A stretch of 29,568 nucleotides of DNA. It comes from Microbacteriaceae bacterium. Lineage in GTDB: Bacteria > Actinomycetota > Actinomycetes > Actinomycetales > Microbacteriaceae. The stretch spans positions 1 through 29,568 of the forward strand of contig JAKONM010000104.1 of NCBI GenBank assembly GCA_022701925.1, written 5' to 3'. Both the position numbers and the translations under genes were made by a program. The notes below the pieces were generated by a model, which saw nothing but the letters and a program-made list of their open reading frames with translations, had not been told where the DNA came from and did no database searches. Numbering within the stretch: the first letter of the stretch is position 1; every line of letters starts with the position of its first letter. Below, piece after piece: positions 1 to 8,051 of this stretch.

Positions 1-1343
1 GCGGTCGCCTCGCCCAGGTCGTGCTCGGGGTGGCTCGTGAAGAACTGCCACGGGGTGGTGGCCCCCCACTCCTCGCCCATGAACAGCATCGGCGTGAAGG
101 GGGTGGCCAGGTTCAGCACCGCGCCGACGGCCAGTCGGGCGGGGGAGAGCGTCTGCGACAGGCGGTCGCCCGCGGCCCGGTTGCCGATCTGGTCGTGGTC
201 CTGGGCGAACGTGACCAGACGGCTGGTCGGGGTCGTCAGGCGGTCGATCGGCCGGCCGTGGTGCCGCTCGCGGAAGCTCGACAGCGTGCCGTCGTGCACG
301 AACCCGTGGGTCAGCGCGCGGGCCAGCACGCCGAGGCCCTCGAAGTCCGAGTAGTACCCGGTCGTCTCGCCCGTCAGCGCCACGTGCAGGGCGTGGTGGT
401 AGTCGTCGCTCCACTGGGCGGTGAGGCCGTAGCCGTGCGCCTCGCGGGAGGTGATCAGGCGCGGGTCGTTCATGTCCGACTCGGCGATCAGCGTGAGCGG
501 CCGCCCCAGGTGCGCCGACAGCGCGTCGACCTCGGTCGCCAGCTGCTCCAGCACGTGCTCCGCGCGACCGTCGACCAGGGCGTGCACGGCGTCCAGGCGC
601 AGCCCGTCGACGTGCATGTCGTCCAGCCACATCAAGGCGTTGCCGATGATGTGCTCGCGCACCTCGTCGGACTCCGCGCCGTCGAGGTTCATCGACGTGC
701 CCCAGGTGTTGGCGCCGCCCTCGCTGAAGTACGGCCCGAACTCGGGCAGGTGGTTCCCGGAGGGCCCCAGGTGGTTGTAGACCACGTCCTGGATCACCGC
801 GAGGCCCCGCAGGTGGCAGGCCTCGACGAACCGCTGGTAGGCGGCGGGCCCGCCGTAGGTCTCCTGCACGGCGTACCAGAGCACCCCGTCGTAGCCCCAG
901 TTCCAGCGCCCGTTGAAGGCGTTGACCGGCAGCACCTCCACGTGCGTGACGCCGAGGGCCGCCAGGTGGTCCAACCGGTCGATCGCGGAGTCGAGCGTGC
1001 CGTCGGGGGTGAAGGTGCCGATGTGCAGCTCGTAGACCACGCCGCCGGCGAGCGGCCGTCCGGTCCAGGCGCCGTCCCGCCACTCGTGCGCGGCGGGGTC
1101 GAAGCGCTGCGAGGGCTCGTGCACGCCGTCGGGCTGCCGCCGCGAGCGCGGGTCGGCCACGGGGGCGTCGGCGTCGTCGAGCAGGTAGCCGTAGCGGGCC
1201 TCGGGCGCCGCCTCGAGGTCGGCGGCGGGGGACCACCAGCCCTCCTCGTCCCGCGTCATCGGGTGCTCGGCGCCGTCGAGCCACAGCCGCACGCGCTCCG
1301 GCTTCGGCGCCCAGACGCTCAAGGGGTGTCGCGAGCCGCTCAC
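1..1343 (-). CDS. treZ: Malto-oligosyltrehalose trehalohydrolase (partial, C-terminus off the left edge)
   Basis: TreZ hydrolyses the glycosidic bond next to the terminal trehalose unit that TreY makes on a maltooligosaccharide, releasing trehalose in the cytoplasm. About 447 codons are visible. An N-terminal beta-sandwich region (roughly residues 1-90, opening L-S-V-W-A-P) is followed by a GH13 barrel: V-Y-E-L-H-I-G-T near 103-110, D-V-V-Y-N-H at 186-191, the nucleophile region G-L-R-L-D with D251, and the acid region I-A-E-S-D with E288. The family usually runs to about 570-600 residues, so the C-terminal part is missing only because the window ends. The GTG start at 1343 overlaps the treY stop in a GTGA junction, which implies translational coupling. 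Family and start are well supported. Confidence 0.95.
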   Translation of the reverse strand, partial: MSGSRHPLSVWAPKPERVRLWLDGAEHPMTRDEEGWWSPAADLEAAPEARYGYLLDDADAPVADPRSRRQPDGVHEPSQRFDPAAHEWRDGAWTGRPLAGGVVYELHIGTFTPDGTLDSAIDRLDHLAALGVTHVEVLPVNAFNGRWNWGYDGVLWYAVQETYGGPAAYQRFVEACHLRGLAVIQDVVYNHLGPSGNHLPEFGPYFSEGGANTWGTSMNLDGAESDEVREHIIGNALMWLDDMHVDGLRLDAVHALVDGRAEHVLEQLATEVDALSAHLGRPLTLIAESDMNDPRLITSREAHGYGLTAQWSDDYHHALHVALTGETTGYYSDFEGLGVLARALTHGFVHDGTLSSFRERHHGRPIDRLTTPTSRLVTFAQDHDQIGNRAAGDRLSQTLSPARLAVGAVLNLATPFTPMLFMGEEWGATTPWQFFTSHPEHDLGEAT

Positions 1344-3661
1344 GGCTTGCCTCCGTTCTCGATCAGCAGCGCGACCGGGTAGGTGTCCAGCAGGTCGGCG
1401 ACGCGCAGCACGCCGCCCGCGTGCTCGCGGCCCGTCAGCAGGTCGAGCACCGGCGCGCTGCCGAGGTCGACCGTCGTGTCGCCCCAGCCGCCGATCTCGG
1501 CGAGCCGGACGGGCAGGCGGGTGGCCAGCGCGATCGCGCCGCCGCGGTCGAACGCGACCAGGTGCTCGGCCGCGGGGCCCTCGGCGGTCAGCGGCTCGTA
1601 GGTCGTGAACAGCTCGGGCCGCTCGCGGCGCAGCCGCAGGGTCTTCGCGACGACCAGCAGCTTGGCGGCGCCCGTCTCGTCGATCGCGGGCAGCGCGCCC
1701 TGGTCGATCTCGGCCAGCAGCCGGCGGCGCAGCGCGAAGTCGACCGGCCGGCGGTTGTCGGGGTCGACCAGGCTCTGCTCCCACAGCTCGCTGCCCTGGT
1801 AGACGTCGGGCACGCCCGGTCCGGCCATCTGCAGCAGCTTCATCGACAGGCCGTTCGACCAGCCGGCGGGAGCGAGGTCCTCCGCCACCCGCTCGATCAG
1901 CGAGCGCACCCGCTCGTCGTCGTACACGGCGTCCACCGCGGCCTTCAGCGCGGTCTCGAACGCCTCGTCGGGCGCGGTCCAGGCCGTCGACGTGCCGGCC
2001 TCGCGGGACGCCTTCTCGGCGTAGGCCTGCAGCCGGTCGCGCTCGATCGGCCAGGCGCCCACGGTCGCCTGCCACAGCAGGTTCGCGAACGTCGGGTCGC
2101 CGAATCCGACGGCCGCCTCCAGGGTCTCGACCGCCTCGGACCACTCCGCCGGGATCTCGGCGAGCACGTCGATGCGCGCCCGCACGTCCTCGCCGCGCTT
2201 GGTGTCGTGGGTGGTCAGCGTGGTCATGCCGTCCGGCCACGTCTCCTGGCGGCCCGCCTGGCGCGCGTGGAAGCGGTCCAGGTCCTGCGCGAACTCGCTC
2301 GGCTCGCCGCCCACCTCGGTCAGGCTGCCGAGGCGGGTCCAGCGGTAGAACGCGTTGTCCTCCACGCCCTTCGCCATCACCATGCCGCTGGTCTGCTGGA
2401 AGCGCTTCGCCACCGCGGTCCCGGGATCGCGCAGCAGCCGGTCGGCCGTGTCCAGCGCCTCGGAGAGGTCGGGCCGACGTCGACGGGCCTCCGCCACGGC
2501 CTGGTCGAGGTACTGCTCGCCGAGCGGGAGGTAGGTGCGGTACACGGGGAAGCAGGCGAGCAGCTCGCCGAACGCGTCGGCCAGCGCGTCGGGGTCCGCG
2601 CCGTCGGCGGCGTCCGCGGCGGTGCGGACCAGCCGCAGCACCTCGGAGTGCAGGATGCCGTCGGCCACCTGCCGCTTGGTGTCGTGGATCAGGTCGTGCC
2701 AGTCGACCCGCTCGCCCGCCAGCCGCGAGGCCAGCTCGGTCAGCGGCTGCTCGCCGGCGGGGTCGATCAGCACGCGGTCGAAGTCGCCGAGGGCGTCGTA
2801 GCCCGTGGTGCCGGCGGTCGCCCACGAGGTCGGCAGGGGCTCGTCCCCCTCCAGGATCTTCTCGACGAGCACGTAGACCCCGCCCGTCGCGTCGCGCAGC
2901 GCGGCCAGGTACGCCTCCGGGTCGGCCAGCCCGTCCGGGTGGTCGATGCGCAGCCCGTCGGCCAGCCCCTCCTCGACCCACCGCACGATCGCGGCGTGCG
3001 AGGCCCGGAACACCTCCGGGTCCTCGACGCGGATGCCGGCCAGGGTGTTCACCGCGAAGAACCGGCGGTAGTTCAGCTCGGCGTCGGCGCGGCGCCAGTT
3101 CATCAGCTCGTAGTGCTGGCGCGAGTGCACCGTCACGGGATCGGCGCCGTCGTCCGCCGTGCCGGGGGCGATGGGGAACTCCTGGTCGTAGTACTTCAGC
3201 CGGTCGTCCGCCACCTCCAGCTTCGACAGCTCGTCGTCGCCGTCGCCGAGCACCGGGATGCGCAGCCGGCCGCCGCCGAAGTCCCAGTCGACGTCGAAGG
3301 CGTCCGCGTGCTCGGCCTCGCGCCCGTGCATCAGCACGTCCCACCACCAGCGGTTCAGCTCGGGCGTCGCGACGCCCATGTGGTTGGGCACGATGTCGAT
3401 CAGCACGCCGAGTCCCGCGCCGTGCGCGGCGTGGGCGGCCTCGAGCAGGCCCTCGTCGCCGCCGCGCTCGGGGTCGACGCCGTCGTGGGCGATCACGTCG
3501 TAGCCGTGGTCGCTGCCCGGCTCGGCGGTCAGCAGCGGGGAGAGGTAGATCCAGTCGGCGCCGAGCTCGGCCAGGTAGTCGGTCAGCTCGGCTGCGGAGT
3601 GGAGGTCGAACGCGCGCCGCACCTGCACGCGGTAGGTGGAGACGGGGGTCTTCACGGGCAC
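1340..3661 (-). CDS. treY: Malto-oligosyltrehalose synthase
   Basis: TreY isomerises the reducing-end alpha-1,4 bond of maltooligosaccharides to an alpha,alpha-1,1 bond, giving the substrate for TreZ. The 773-residue protein has typical family length. GH13 landmarks are in order: early S-T-Y-R-V-Q, D-I-V-P-N-H at 89-94, the nucleophile segment G-L-R-I-D-H-P-D-G with D240, the acid V-E-K-I-L with E267, and T-H-D-T-K-R-G-E-D near 484-492, a TreY hallmark that separates it from other amylases. The ATG start lies 6 bases downstream of the glgX stop, and its own stop overlaps the treZ start, so the three genes form one tight operon. Confidence 0.97.
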   Translation of the reverse strand: MPVKTPVSTYRVQVRRAFDLHSAAELTDYLAELGADWIYLSPLLTAEPGSDHGYDVIAHDGVDPERGGDEGLLEAAHAAHGAGLGVLIDIVPNHMGVATPELNRWWWDVLMHGREAEHADAFDVDWDFGGGRLRIPVLGDGDDELSKLEVADDRLKYYDQEFPIAPGTADDGADPVTVHSRQHYELMNWRRADAELNYRRFFAVNTLAGIRVEDPEVFRASHAAIVRWVEEGLADGLRIDHPDGLADPEAYLAALRDATGGVYVLVEKILEGDEPLPTSWATAGTTGYDALGDFDRVLIDPAGEQPLTELASRLAGERVDWHDLIHDTKRQVADGILHSEVLRLVRTAADAADGADPDALADAFGELLACFPVYRTYLPLGEQYLDQAVAEARRRRPDLSEALDTADRLLRDPGTAVAKRFQQTSGMVMAKGVEDNAFYRWTRLGSLTEVGGEPSEFAQDLDRFHARQAGRQETWPDGMTTLTTHDTKRGEDVRARIDVLAEIPAEWSEAVETLEAAVGFGDPTFANLLWQATVGAWPIERDRLQAYAEKASREAGTSTAWTAPDEAFETALKAAVDAVYDDERVRSLIERVAEDLAPAGWSNGLSMKLLQMAGPGVPDVYQGSELWEQSLVDPDNRRPVDFALRRRLLAEIDQGALPAIDETGAAKLLVVAKTLRLRRERPELFTTYEPLTAEGPAAEHLVAFDRGGAIALATRLPVRLAEIGGWGDTTVDLGSAPVLDLLTGREHAGGVLRVADLLDTYPVALLIENGGKP

Positions 3662-3667
3662 TGGTCC

Positions 3668-5890
3668 TCAGTTCCTGTCGGGACGGACGATCGTGGTGTT
3701 CGCGGCGGCGGTCGCGCCGGTCGCGTGGGTGTTGGCCAGCACGGCGAGGGACGCCGCGACGGAGTGGTCGGGCTCGACCTCGGGCTCCTGGTGCGCCTGC
3801 AGCACCACCAGGGACCGGGGCTCCGCCGTCACCCGGGCGCCGGCCTGCACCGGGCCGCGGTCGGTGGAGCGGGCGGCCGTGTCGACCACCACGTCCCAGG
3901 CCGGGTTGAACGACCTCGGGGGCAGCGTCGAGGCGACCGCGTCGTCGCCCGCGTTGAAGTAGAGCAGGAAGTCGACGTCGACCACCCGCTCGCCCCGGGC
4001 GTCGCGGTCGCGCAGCGCCTGACCGTTCAGGTACATCCCCACGGCCTTGCCGAAGCCGCTGTCCCAGTCCTCGGGCTGCATCTCGCTGCCGTCGGGGCGC
4101 AGCCAGACGATGTCCGCCTTGGCCGACCCCTCCTCGCGGCGCCGGGGACGGCCGTCGAAGAAGCGGGCGCGGCGGAACACGGGGTGCTCGCGGCGCAGGC
4201 GGGACACGGCCGCGGTGAACTCGACCAGCGGGAGGTCCGCGCGGTCCCAGTGCACCCACGCGACCTCGCTGTCCTGCGCGTAGGTGTTGTTGTTGCCGCC
4301 CTGGGTGCGGCCCAGCTCGTCGCCGTGCAGCAGCATCGGCACGCCCTGGCTCAGCAGCAGCGTCGCGATGAAGTTGCGCTGCTGCTTGGCGCGCAGCGCC
4401 AGCACCCGCTGGTCGTCGGTCTCGCCCTCCACGCCGCTGTTCCAGGAGCGGTTGTGGCTCTCGCCGTCGTTGCCGCCCTCGCCGTTGGCCTCGTTGTGCT
4501 TCTCGTCGTAGGACACCAGGTCGCGGATCGTGAAGCCGTCGTGCGCGGTGACGAAGTTGATGGACGCGACGGGGCGGCGCCCGTTGCTCTCGTACAGGTC
4601 GGCGGACCCGGTCAGCCGCGCGGCGAACTCGCCGAGCGTCGCGGGCTGGCCGCGCCAGAAGTCGCGCACGGTGTCGCGGTACTTGCCGTTCCACTCCGTC
4701 CACTGGGGCGGGAAGTTGCCCACCTGGTAGCCCCCGGGGCCGATGTCCCACGGCTCGGCGATCAGCTTCACCTGGCTGACGACCGGGTCCTGCTGCACCA
4801 GCTCGAAGAAGGTGGAGAGCCGGTCGACCTCGTAGAACTCGCGCGCGAGCGTGGCGGCCAGGTCGAAGCGGAAGCCGTCGACGTGCATCTCGGTCACCCA
4901 GTAGCGCAGCGAGTCCATCAGCAGCTGCAGCGCGTGCGGGTGCCGCACGTTCAGGCTGTTGCCGGTGCCCGTGTAGTCCATGTGGAAGCGCTTGTCGTCG
5001 TCGACCAGGCGGTAGTAGGCCGAGTTGTCGATGCCGCGCATCGACAACGTCGGCCCCAGGTGGTTGCCCTCCGCGGTGTGGTTGTAGACCACGTCGAGGA
5101 TCACCTCGATGCCGGCCGCGTGCATCGACCGCACCATCGACTTGAACTCCTGCACCTGCTGGCCCAGCTGGCCGGCGCTGGCGTACTCGTTGTGCGGCGC
5201 GAAGAACGCGATCGTGTTGTAGCCCCAGTAGTTGCGCAGGCCCTTCTCCAGCAGCGTGGAGTCCTGCACGAACTGGTGCACCGGCATCAGCTCGATCGCG
5301 GTCACGCCCAGCTTCTGCAGGTGCTCGATCACGAGCGGGTGGGCGAGCCCGGCGTAGGTGCCGCGCTCCTCCTCCGGGATCTCGGGGTGCAGGTGGGTCA
5401 GGCCCTTCACGTGGGCCTCGTAGATCAGCGACTCCTTGTAGGGAGTCTTCGGCGGACGGTCGCCGCTCCAGTCGAAGAAGGGGTTCACGACCACGGACAG
5501 CATCACGTGGGCCGACGAGTCCTCGTCGTTGAAGGAGTCGGGGTCGCCGAAGGTGTACGAGAACAGGGACTGGTCCCAGTCGTAGGCGCCGACCGCGGCC
5601 TTGGCGTACGGGTCCAGCAGCACCTTCGCCGGGTTGCAGCGCACCCCGCGCCGCGGGTCGTAGGGACCGTGCACGCGGAACCCGTAGCGCTGGCCGGGCT
5701 GCACCTGCGGCAGGTAGCCGTGCCACACGTAGGCGTCGACGTCGATCAGGTCCACCCGGGTCTCGGTGCCGTCCTCGTCGAAGAGGCACAGCTCGACTCG
5801 CTCCGCGACCTCGGAGAACAGTGCGAAGTTGGTGCCGCCGCCGTCGAACGTCGCCCCCAGCGGGTAGGCGGTGCCGGGCCAGGTCTGCAC
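3668..5890 (-). CDS. glgX: Glycogen/maltodextrin debranching enzyme GlgX (TreX type)
   Basis: This debranching enzyme hydrolyses alpha-1,6 branches of glycogen, supplying linear maltooligosaccharides to TreY and TreZ. From the chosen GTG at 5890 it is 740 residues, normal for GlgX/TreX. The start is favoured because the protein then opens with the expected W-P-G-T-A-Y-P-L-G-A segment and an AGGA-type ribosome site lies just upstream (AGGACACACC before GTG). The frame stays open much further upstream, but that sequence is antisense to other genes. Catalytic landmarks: D-V-V-Y-N-H at 266-271, F-R-F-D with D343, A-E-P-W-D with E379, and T-A-H-D-G-F-T with H450 and D451. It is the first gene of glgX-treY-treZ. 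Confidence 0.95.
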   Translation of the reverse strand: MQTWPGTAYPLGATFDGGGTNFALFSEVAERVELCLFDEDGTETRVDLIDVDAYVWHGYLPQVQPGQRYGFRVHGPYDPRRGVRCNPAKVLLDPYAKAAVGAYDWDQSLFSYTFGDPDSFNDEDSSAHVMLSVVVNPFFDWSGDRPPKTPYKESLIYEAHVKGLTHLHPEIPEEERGTYAGLAHPLVIEHLQKLGVTAIELMPVHQFVQDSTLLEKGLRNYWGYNTIAFFAPHNEYASAGQLGQQVQEFKSMVRSMHAAGIEVILDVVYNHTAEGNHLGPTLSMRGIDNSAYYRLVDDDKRFHMDYTGTGNSLNVRHPHALQLLMDSLRYWVTEMHVDGFRFDLAATLAREFYEVDRLSTFFELVQQDPVVSQVKLIAEPWDIGPGGYQVGNFPPQWTEWNGKYRDTVRDFWRGQPATLGEFAARLTGSADLYESNGRRPVASINFVTAHDGFTIRDLVSYDEKHNEANGEGGNDGESHNRSWNSGVEGETDDQRVLALRAKQQRNFIATLLLSQGVPMLLHGDELGRTQGGNNNTYAQDSEVAWVHWDRADLPLVEFTAAVSRLRREHPVFRRARFFDGRPRRREEGSAKADIVWLRPDGSEMQPEDWDSGFGKAVGMYLNGQALRDRDARGERVVDVDFLLYFNAGDDAVASTLPPRSFNPAWDVVVDTAARSTDRGPVQAGARVTAEPRSLVVLQAHQEPEVEPDHSVAASLAVLANTHATGATAAANTTIVRPDRN

Positions 5891-5942
5891 GGTGTGTCCT
5901 GTTCGTCGCGGTTCGATGGGGCAGCGAGGGCGCCGACGGGTC

Positions 5943-5948
5943 ACCGTA
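5943..5948 (-). promoter_or_regulatory. Probable -10 box of the glgX-treY-treZ operon
   Basis: Read on the minus strand the hexamer is TACGGT, fitting actinobacterial TANNNT. It would place transcription start about 46 bases before the glgX GTG, leaving a leader that contains the AGGA ribosome site. No convincing -35 is visible. Confidence 0.4.
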
Positions 5949-6030
5949 GCGACGGGGCCTGACGATCGGCTCGGCCGTCGCTCGCGGGGGACTCCCAGGC
6001 GGCGCACCGCGGGCGGATCGGGCGCGGGGC

Positions 6031-6036
6031 TAGCGT
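6031..6036 (+). promoter_or_regulatory. -10 box TAGCGT, probably leaderless start for the GerW-like gene
   Basis: TAGCGT lies 7 bases before the ATG at 6044 and there is no purine-rich ribosome site in between. A start of transcription at or next to the ATG is expected from the usual 6-8 base distance. The same arrangement recurs at eight other genes in this window. Confidence 0.5.
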
Positions 6037-6043
6037 CCGACCC

Positions 6044-6364
6044 ATGGATTCGATCCCCGTGCAGATCGCGAACGTGCTCAAGTCGGTCGGCGTGCAGTCG
6101 GTGTACGGGGAGGCCCGCGAGATCGAGGGCACGACCGTGGTGCCGATCGCCGTCGTCGGCTACGGCTTCGGTGGCGGCGGTGACGAGGAGAACGGCAGCG
6201 GAGGCGGTGGCGGCGGCTACGCCTGGCCGGTGGGCGCCTACGTGGGCGACAGCCTCGGGGTGCGGTTCCAGCCCAACCCGGTCGCGCTGCTGGTCGTGGG
6301 CATCCCCTTCGTCTGGGTGACCGGGAAGGCCCTGGCGCGCATCGTCCGCGCGCTGAAGAAGTAG
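6044..6364 (+). CDS. GerW/YtfJ-family small protein
   Basis: The 106-residue protein matches the GerW (YtfJ) family pattern: an N-terminal amphipathic segment, V-Y-G-E-A near residues 20-24, G-T-T-V-V-P-I-A-V-V near 30-39, then a glycine-rich loop (about 41-60) holding acidic residues. A hydrophobic segment follows at about 80-100 (P-V-A-L-L-V-V-G-I-P-F-V-W-V) before a basic tail. YtfJ is named for Bacillus spores, but homologues are common in non-sporulating actinobacteria, where the role is unknown; the name should not be read as germination. The stop TAG is immediately followed by the GTG of the molybdopterin oxidoreductase gene, so the two are probably cotranscribed. Family assignment rests on pattern recognition by eye. 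Confidence 0.75.
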   Translation: MDSIPVQIANVLKSVGVQSVYGEAREIEGTTVVPIAVVGYGFGGGGDEENGSGGGGGGYAWPVGAYVGDSLGVRFQPNPVALLVVGIPFVWVTGKALARIVRALKK

Positions 6365-7867
6365 GTGGACGGGGTCCGCGCCGCGCGTCCCGCAGCCGCA
6401 GGGATCGCCGCCGCCGCCGCCGGCCTCGGCGCCGGCGAGCTGGTCGCCGCGGTCTTCACGTCGTCGGCGAGCCCGCTGCTCTCCGTCGGCTCGCTGGTCG
6501 TCGACCTGGCGCCGCCGTTCGTGAAGTCGGCGGTGATCTCGGCCTTCGGCACCGGCGACAAGCCGTTCCTGGTCGTCCTGCTGCTGGTGCTGCTGCTGGT
6601 GCTCGGCGCCGCCGCCGGGCTGCTGCAGCGCCGCCGGCCGCCCTGGGGGCTCGTCCTCGTCGCCGCGGCCGGGCTGCTGGCGGGCGGTGCGGCCGTGACC
6701 CGCACCGGCGCGTCGCCGCTGGACGCGACGCCCGCCGTCATCGCCGCCGCGGTGGGCGCGTGGGTGCTCACCCGCCTGGCGCGGGTCGCCGGCGCCGCCG
6801 ACGGGCAGGGCCGCCGGCTGCTGATCGGCGCGGGCACCTGGACGGTGCTCGGCGTCGTCGCCGGCGCGGTCGCGCAGGGCATCGGGTCGGGCGCCCGCAG
6901 CACGCAGCAGGCGATCCGGAGCCTGCGGCTGCCCGCCGCGTCCTCCGCCCGCCCGCGGCCACCGGCGGCGGCCTCGCTCGACGTGCGGGGCATCACTCCG
7001 CTGGTCTCCGACAACGACGGCTTCTACCGGATCGACATCGCGCTGGCCCCGCCGTCGATCGATCCAGACCAGTGGGTGCTCGAGATCACCGGGGAGGTCG
7101 AGCGGCCGCAGCGCTTCACCTACGAGCAGGTGTCGGCCCTGGCCGTCGAGCAGTCCGCCACTACGCTGATGTGCGTCTCCAACCCGGTCGGCGGCACGCT
7201 CAACGGCACCGCGGTCTGGCAGGGGGTGCCGATCCGCAGCCTGCTGGCCGCGGCGCGTCCCCGCTCCGGCGCGGACATGGTGCTGTCCTCCGGCGCGGAC
7301 GGCTTCACCGCCTCCACCCCGCTCTCGGTGCTGCAGGACCCGGACCGCGCGTCGCTGCTGGCGATCGGCATGAACGGGCAGGTGCTGCCGCAGCTGCACG
7401 GCTTCCCGGCCCGGATGGTGGTGCCCGGCCTGTACGGCTACGTGTCGGCCACGAAGTGGATCACGTCGATGGAGGTGACGCGCTTCAGCCGGGCGACCGC
7501 CTACTGGACCACCCGCGGGTACTCCGCGCTGGGCCCGGTGAAGCTCTCCAGCCGCATCGACGTGCCCGCCGGCGGGGCGAGGGCCGGCGTCGTGGAGGTG
7601 GCCGGGGTGGCGTGGGCCCAGCACACCGGCATCGCCCGCGTGCAGCTGCAGGTCGACGACGGGCCGTGGCGCGACTGCGTGCTCGCCGAGGCCTGGACGG
7701 CCGACGTCTGGCGCCAGTGGCGCTACCGGTGGACCGCGACCGCCGGCGCCCACCGGCTGCGGGTGCGCGCGGTCGACGCCGACGGGCTCGTGCAGACGGC
7801 CGCCCTGGCGGGCGAGGCGCCCGACGGCGCCACCGGCCTGCACACCGTGACGCTGCAGGTCGCCTGA
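6365..7867 (+). CDS. Membrane-anchored molybdopterin-dependent oxidoreductase (sulfite oxidase fold)
   Basis: The 500-residue protein has an N-terminal membrane part with about four or five hydrophobic helices (roughly 7-30, 66-87, 94-110, 121-140, 150-172). An extracytoplasmic part follows with the oxidoreductase molybdopterin-binding domain (about 205-375) and a C-terminal Ig-like dimerisation domain (about 395-500). C270 in L-M-C-V-S-N-P-V-G-G is the expected cysteine ligand to molybdenum. Homologues in actinobacteria are annotated as sulfite oxidase-like or YedY-like; the substrate cannot be told from sequence. The GTG start directly abuts the preceding stop codon and has only a weak GAAG ribosome site, consistent with translational coupling. 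No molybdenum cofactor synthesis gene lies nearby. Confidence 0.88.
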   Translation: MDGVRAARPAAAGIAAAAAGLGAGELVAAVFTSSASPLLSVGSLVVDLAPPFVKSAVISAFGTGDKPFLVVLLLVLLLVLGAAAGLLQRRRPPWGLVLVAAAGLLAGGAAVTRTGASPLDATPAVIAAAVGAWVLTRLARVAGAADGQGRRLLIGAGTWTVLGVVAGAVAQGIGSGARSTQQAIRSLRLPAASSARPRPPAAASLDVRGITPLVSDNDGFYRIDIALAPPSIDPDQWVLEITGEVERPQRFTYEQVSALAVEQSATTLMCVSNPVGGTLNGTAVWQGVPIRSLLAAARPRSGADMVLSSGADGFTASTPLSVLQDPDRASLLAIGMNGQVLPQLHGFPARMVVPGLYGYVSATKWITSMEVTRFSRATAYWTTRGYSALGPVKLSSRIDVPAGGARAGVVEVAGVAWAQHTGIARVQLQVDDGPWRDCVLAEAWTADVWRQWRYRWTATAGAHRLRVRAVDADGLVQTAALAGEAPDGATGLHTVTLQVA

Positions 7868-7898
7868 GACGGCGTCCCCGAGGGCCCCGCGCTGCGGT

Positions 7899-7904
7899 TA
7901 GAGT
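7899..7904 (+). promoter_or_regulatory. Probable -10 box of the TPP-regulated ykoEDC transcript
   Basis: TAGAGT fits TANNNT. The expected transcription start is about 7910-7912, exactly where the riboswitch aptamer begins, which supports the call. A -35 is not evident. Confidence 0.5.
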
Positions 7905-7911
7905 GCAGCCA

Positions 7912-8004
7912 GACACGGGAGCCCGGTGAGCCGGGCTGAGAGGGAGCTGCTCCAAGCTCCGACCGCACGAACCTGATCCGGATCATGCCGGCGAAAGGGA
8001 AGTC
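7912..8004 (+). promoter_or_regulatory. TPP riboswitch (THI element)
   Basis: The aptamer is recognisable from its conserved blocks in order: CGGGAGCCCGG with a GTGAGCC loop, CTGAGAGGG, a variable stem (GGAGCTGCTCCAAGCTCC), GACCGCACGAACCTGATC, and CGGATCATGCCGGCGAAAGG followed by GAAGTC. GAC at 7912-7914 can pair with GTC at 8002-8004 to close P1. It senses thiamine pyrophosphate and normally lowers expression of the downstream gene when TPP is abundant. Here that gene is the ykoE transporter subunit, which matches the expected regulon. Confidence 0.96.
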
Positions 8005-8012
8005 GTTCTCGC

Positions 8013-8047
8013 CTCCCGTGCCCCTCCTGACGCACGACGAGAGGCAC
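8013..8047 (+). promoter_or_regulatory. Riboswitch expression platform: hairpin masking the ykoE ribosome site
   Basis: GTGCCCCTC at 8018-8026 can pair with GAGAGGCAC at 8039-8047, with one C/A mismatch, enclosing the GAGAGG ribosome site 7 bases before the ykoE ATG. Positions 8013-8020 (CTCCCGTG) are perfectly complementary to 7914-7921 (CACGGGAG) in the 5' side of the aptamer. The two pairings are mutually exclusive, as expected for a translational switch. This is read from the sequence and not folded by computation. Confidence 0.6.
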
Positions 8048-8051
8048 GACC

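Noticed and set aside
1421..5962. A 1513-codon open frame on the plus strand
   Set aside because: It is antisense to treY and glgX, whose catalytic motifs are unambiguous. Its translation is low-complexity (Val, Gln, Arg, Gly, Ala, Leu rich), a by-product of GC-rich codons.
5891..7843. N-terminal extension of glgX on the minus strand through 7843
   Set aside because: The extension is antisense to the GerW-like and molybdopterin genes and is low-complexity. The real protein starts at GTG 5890 after a ribosome site.
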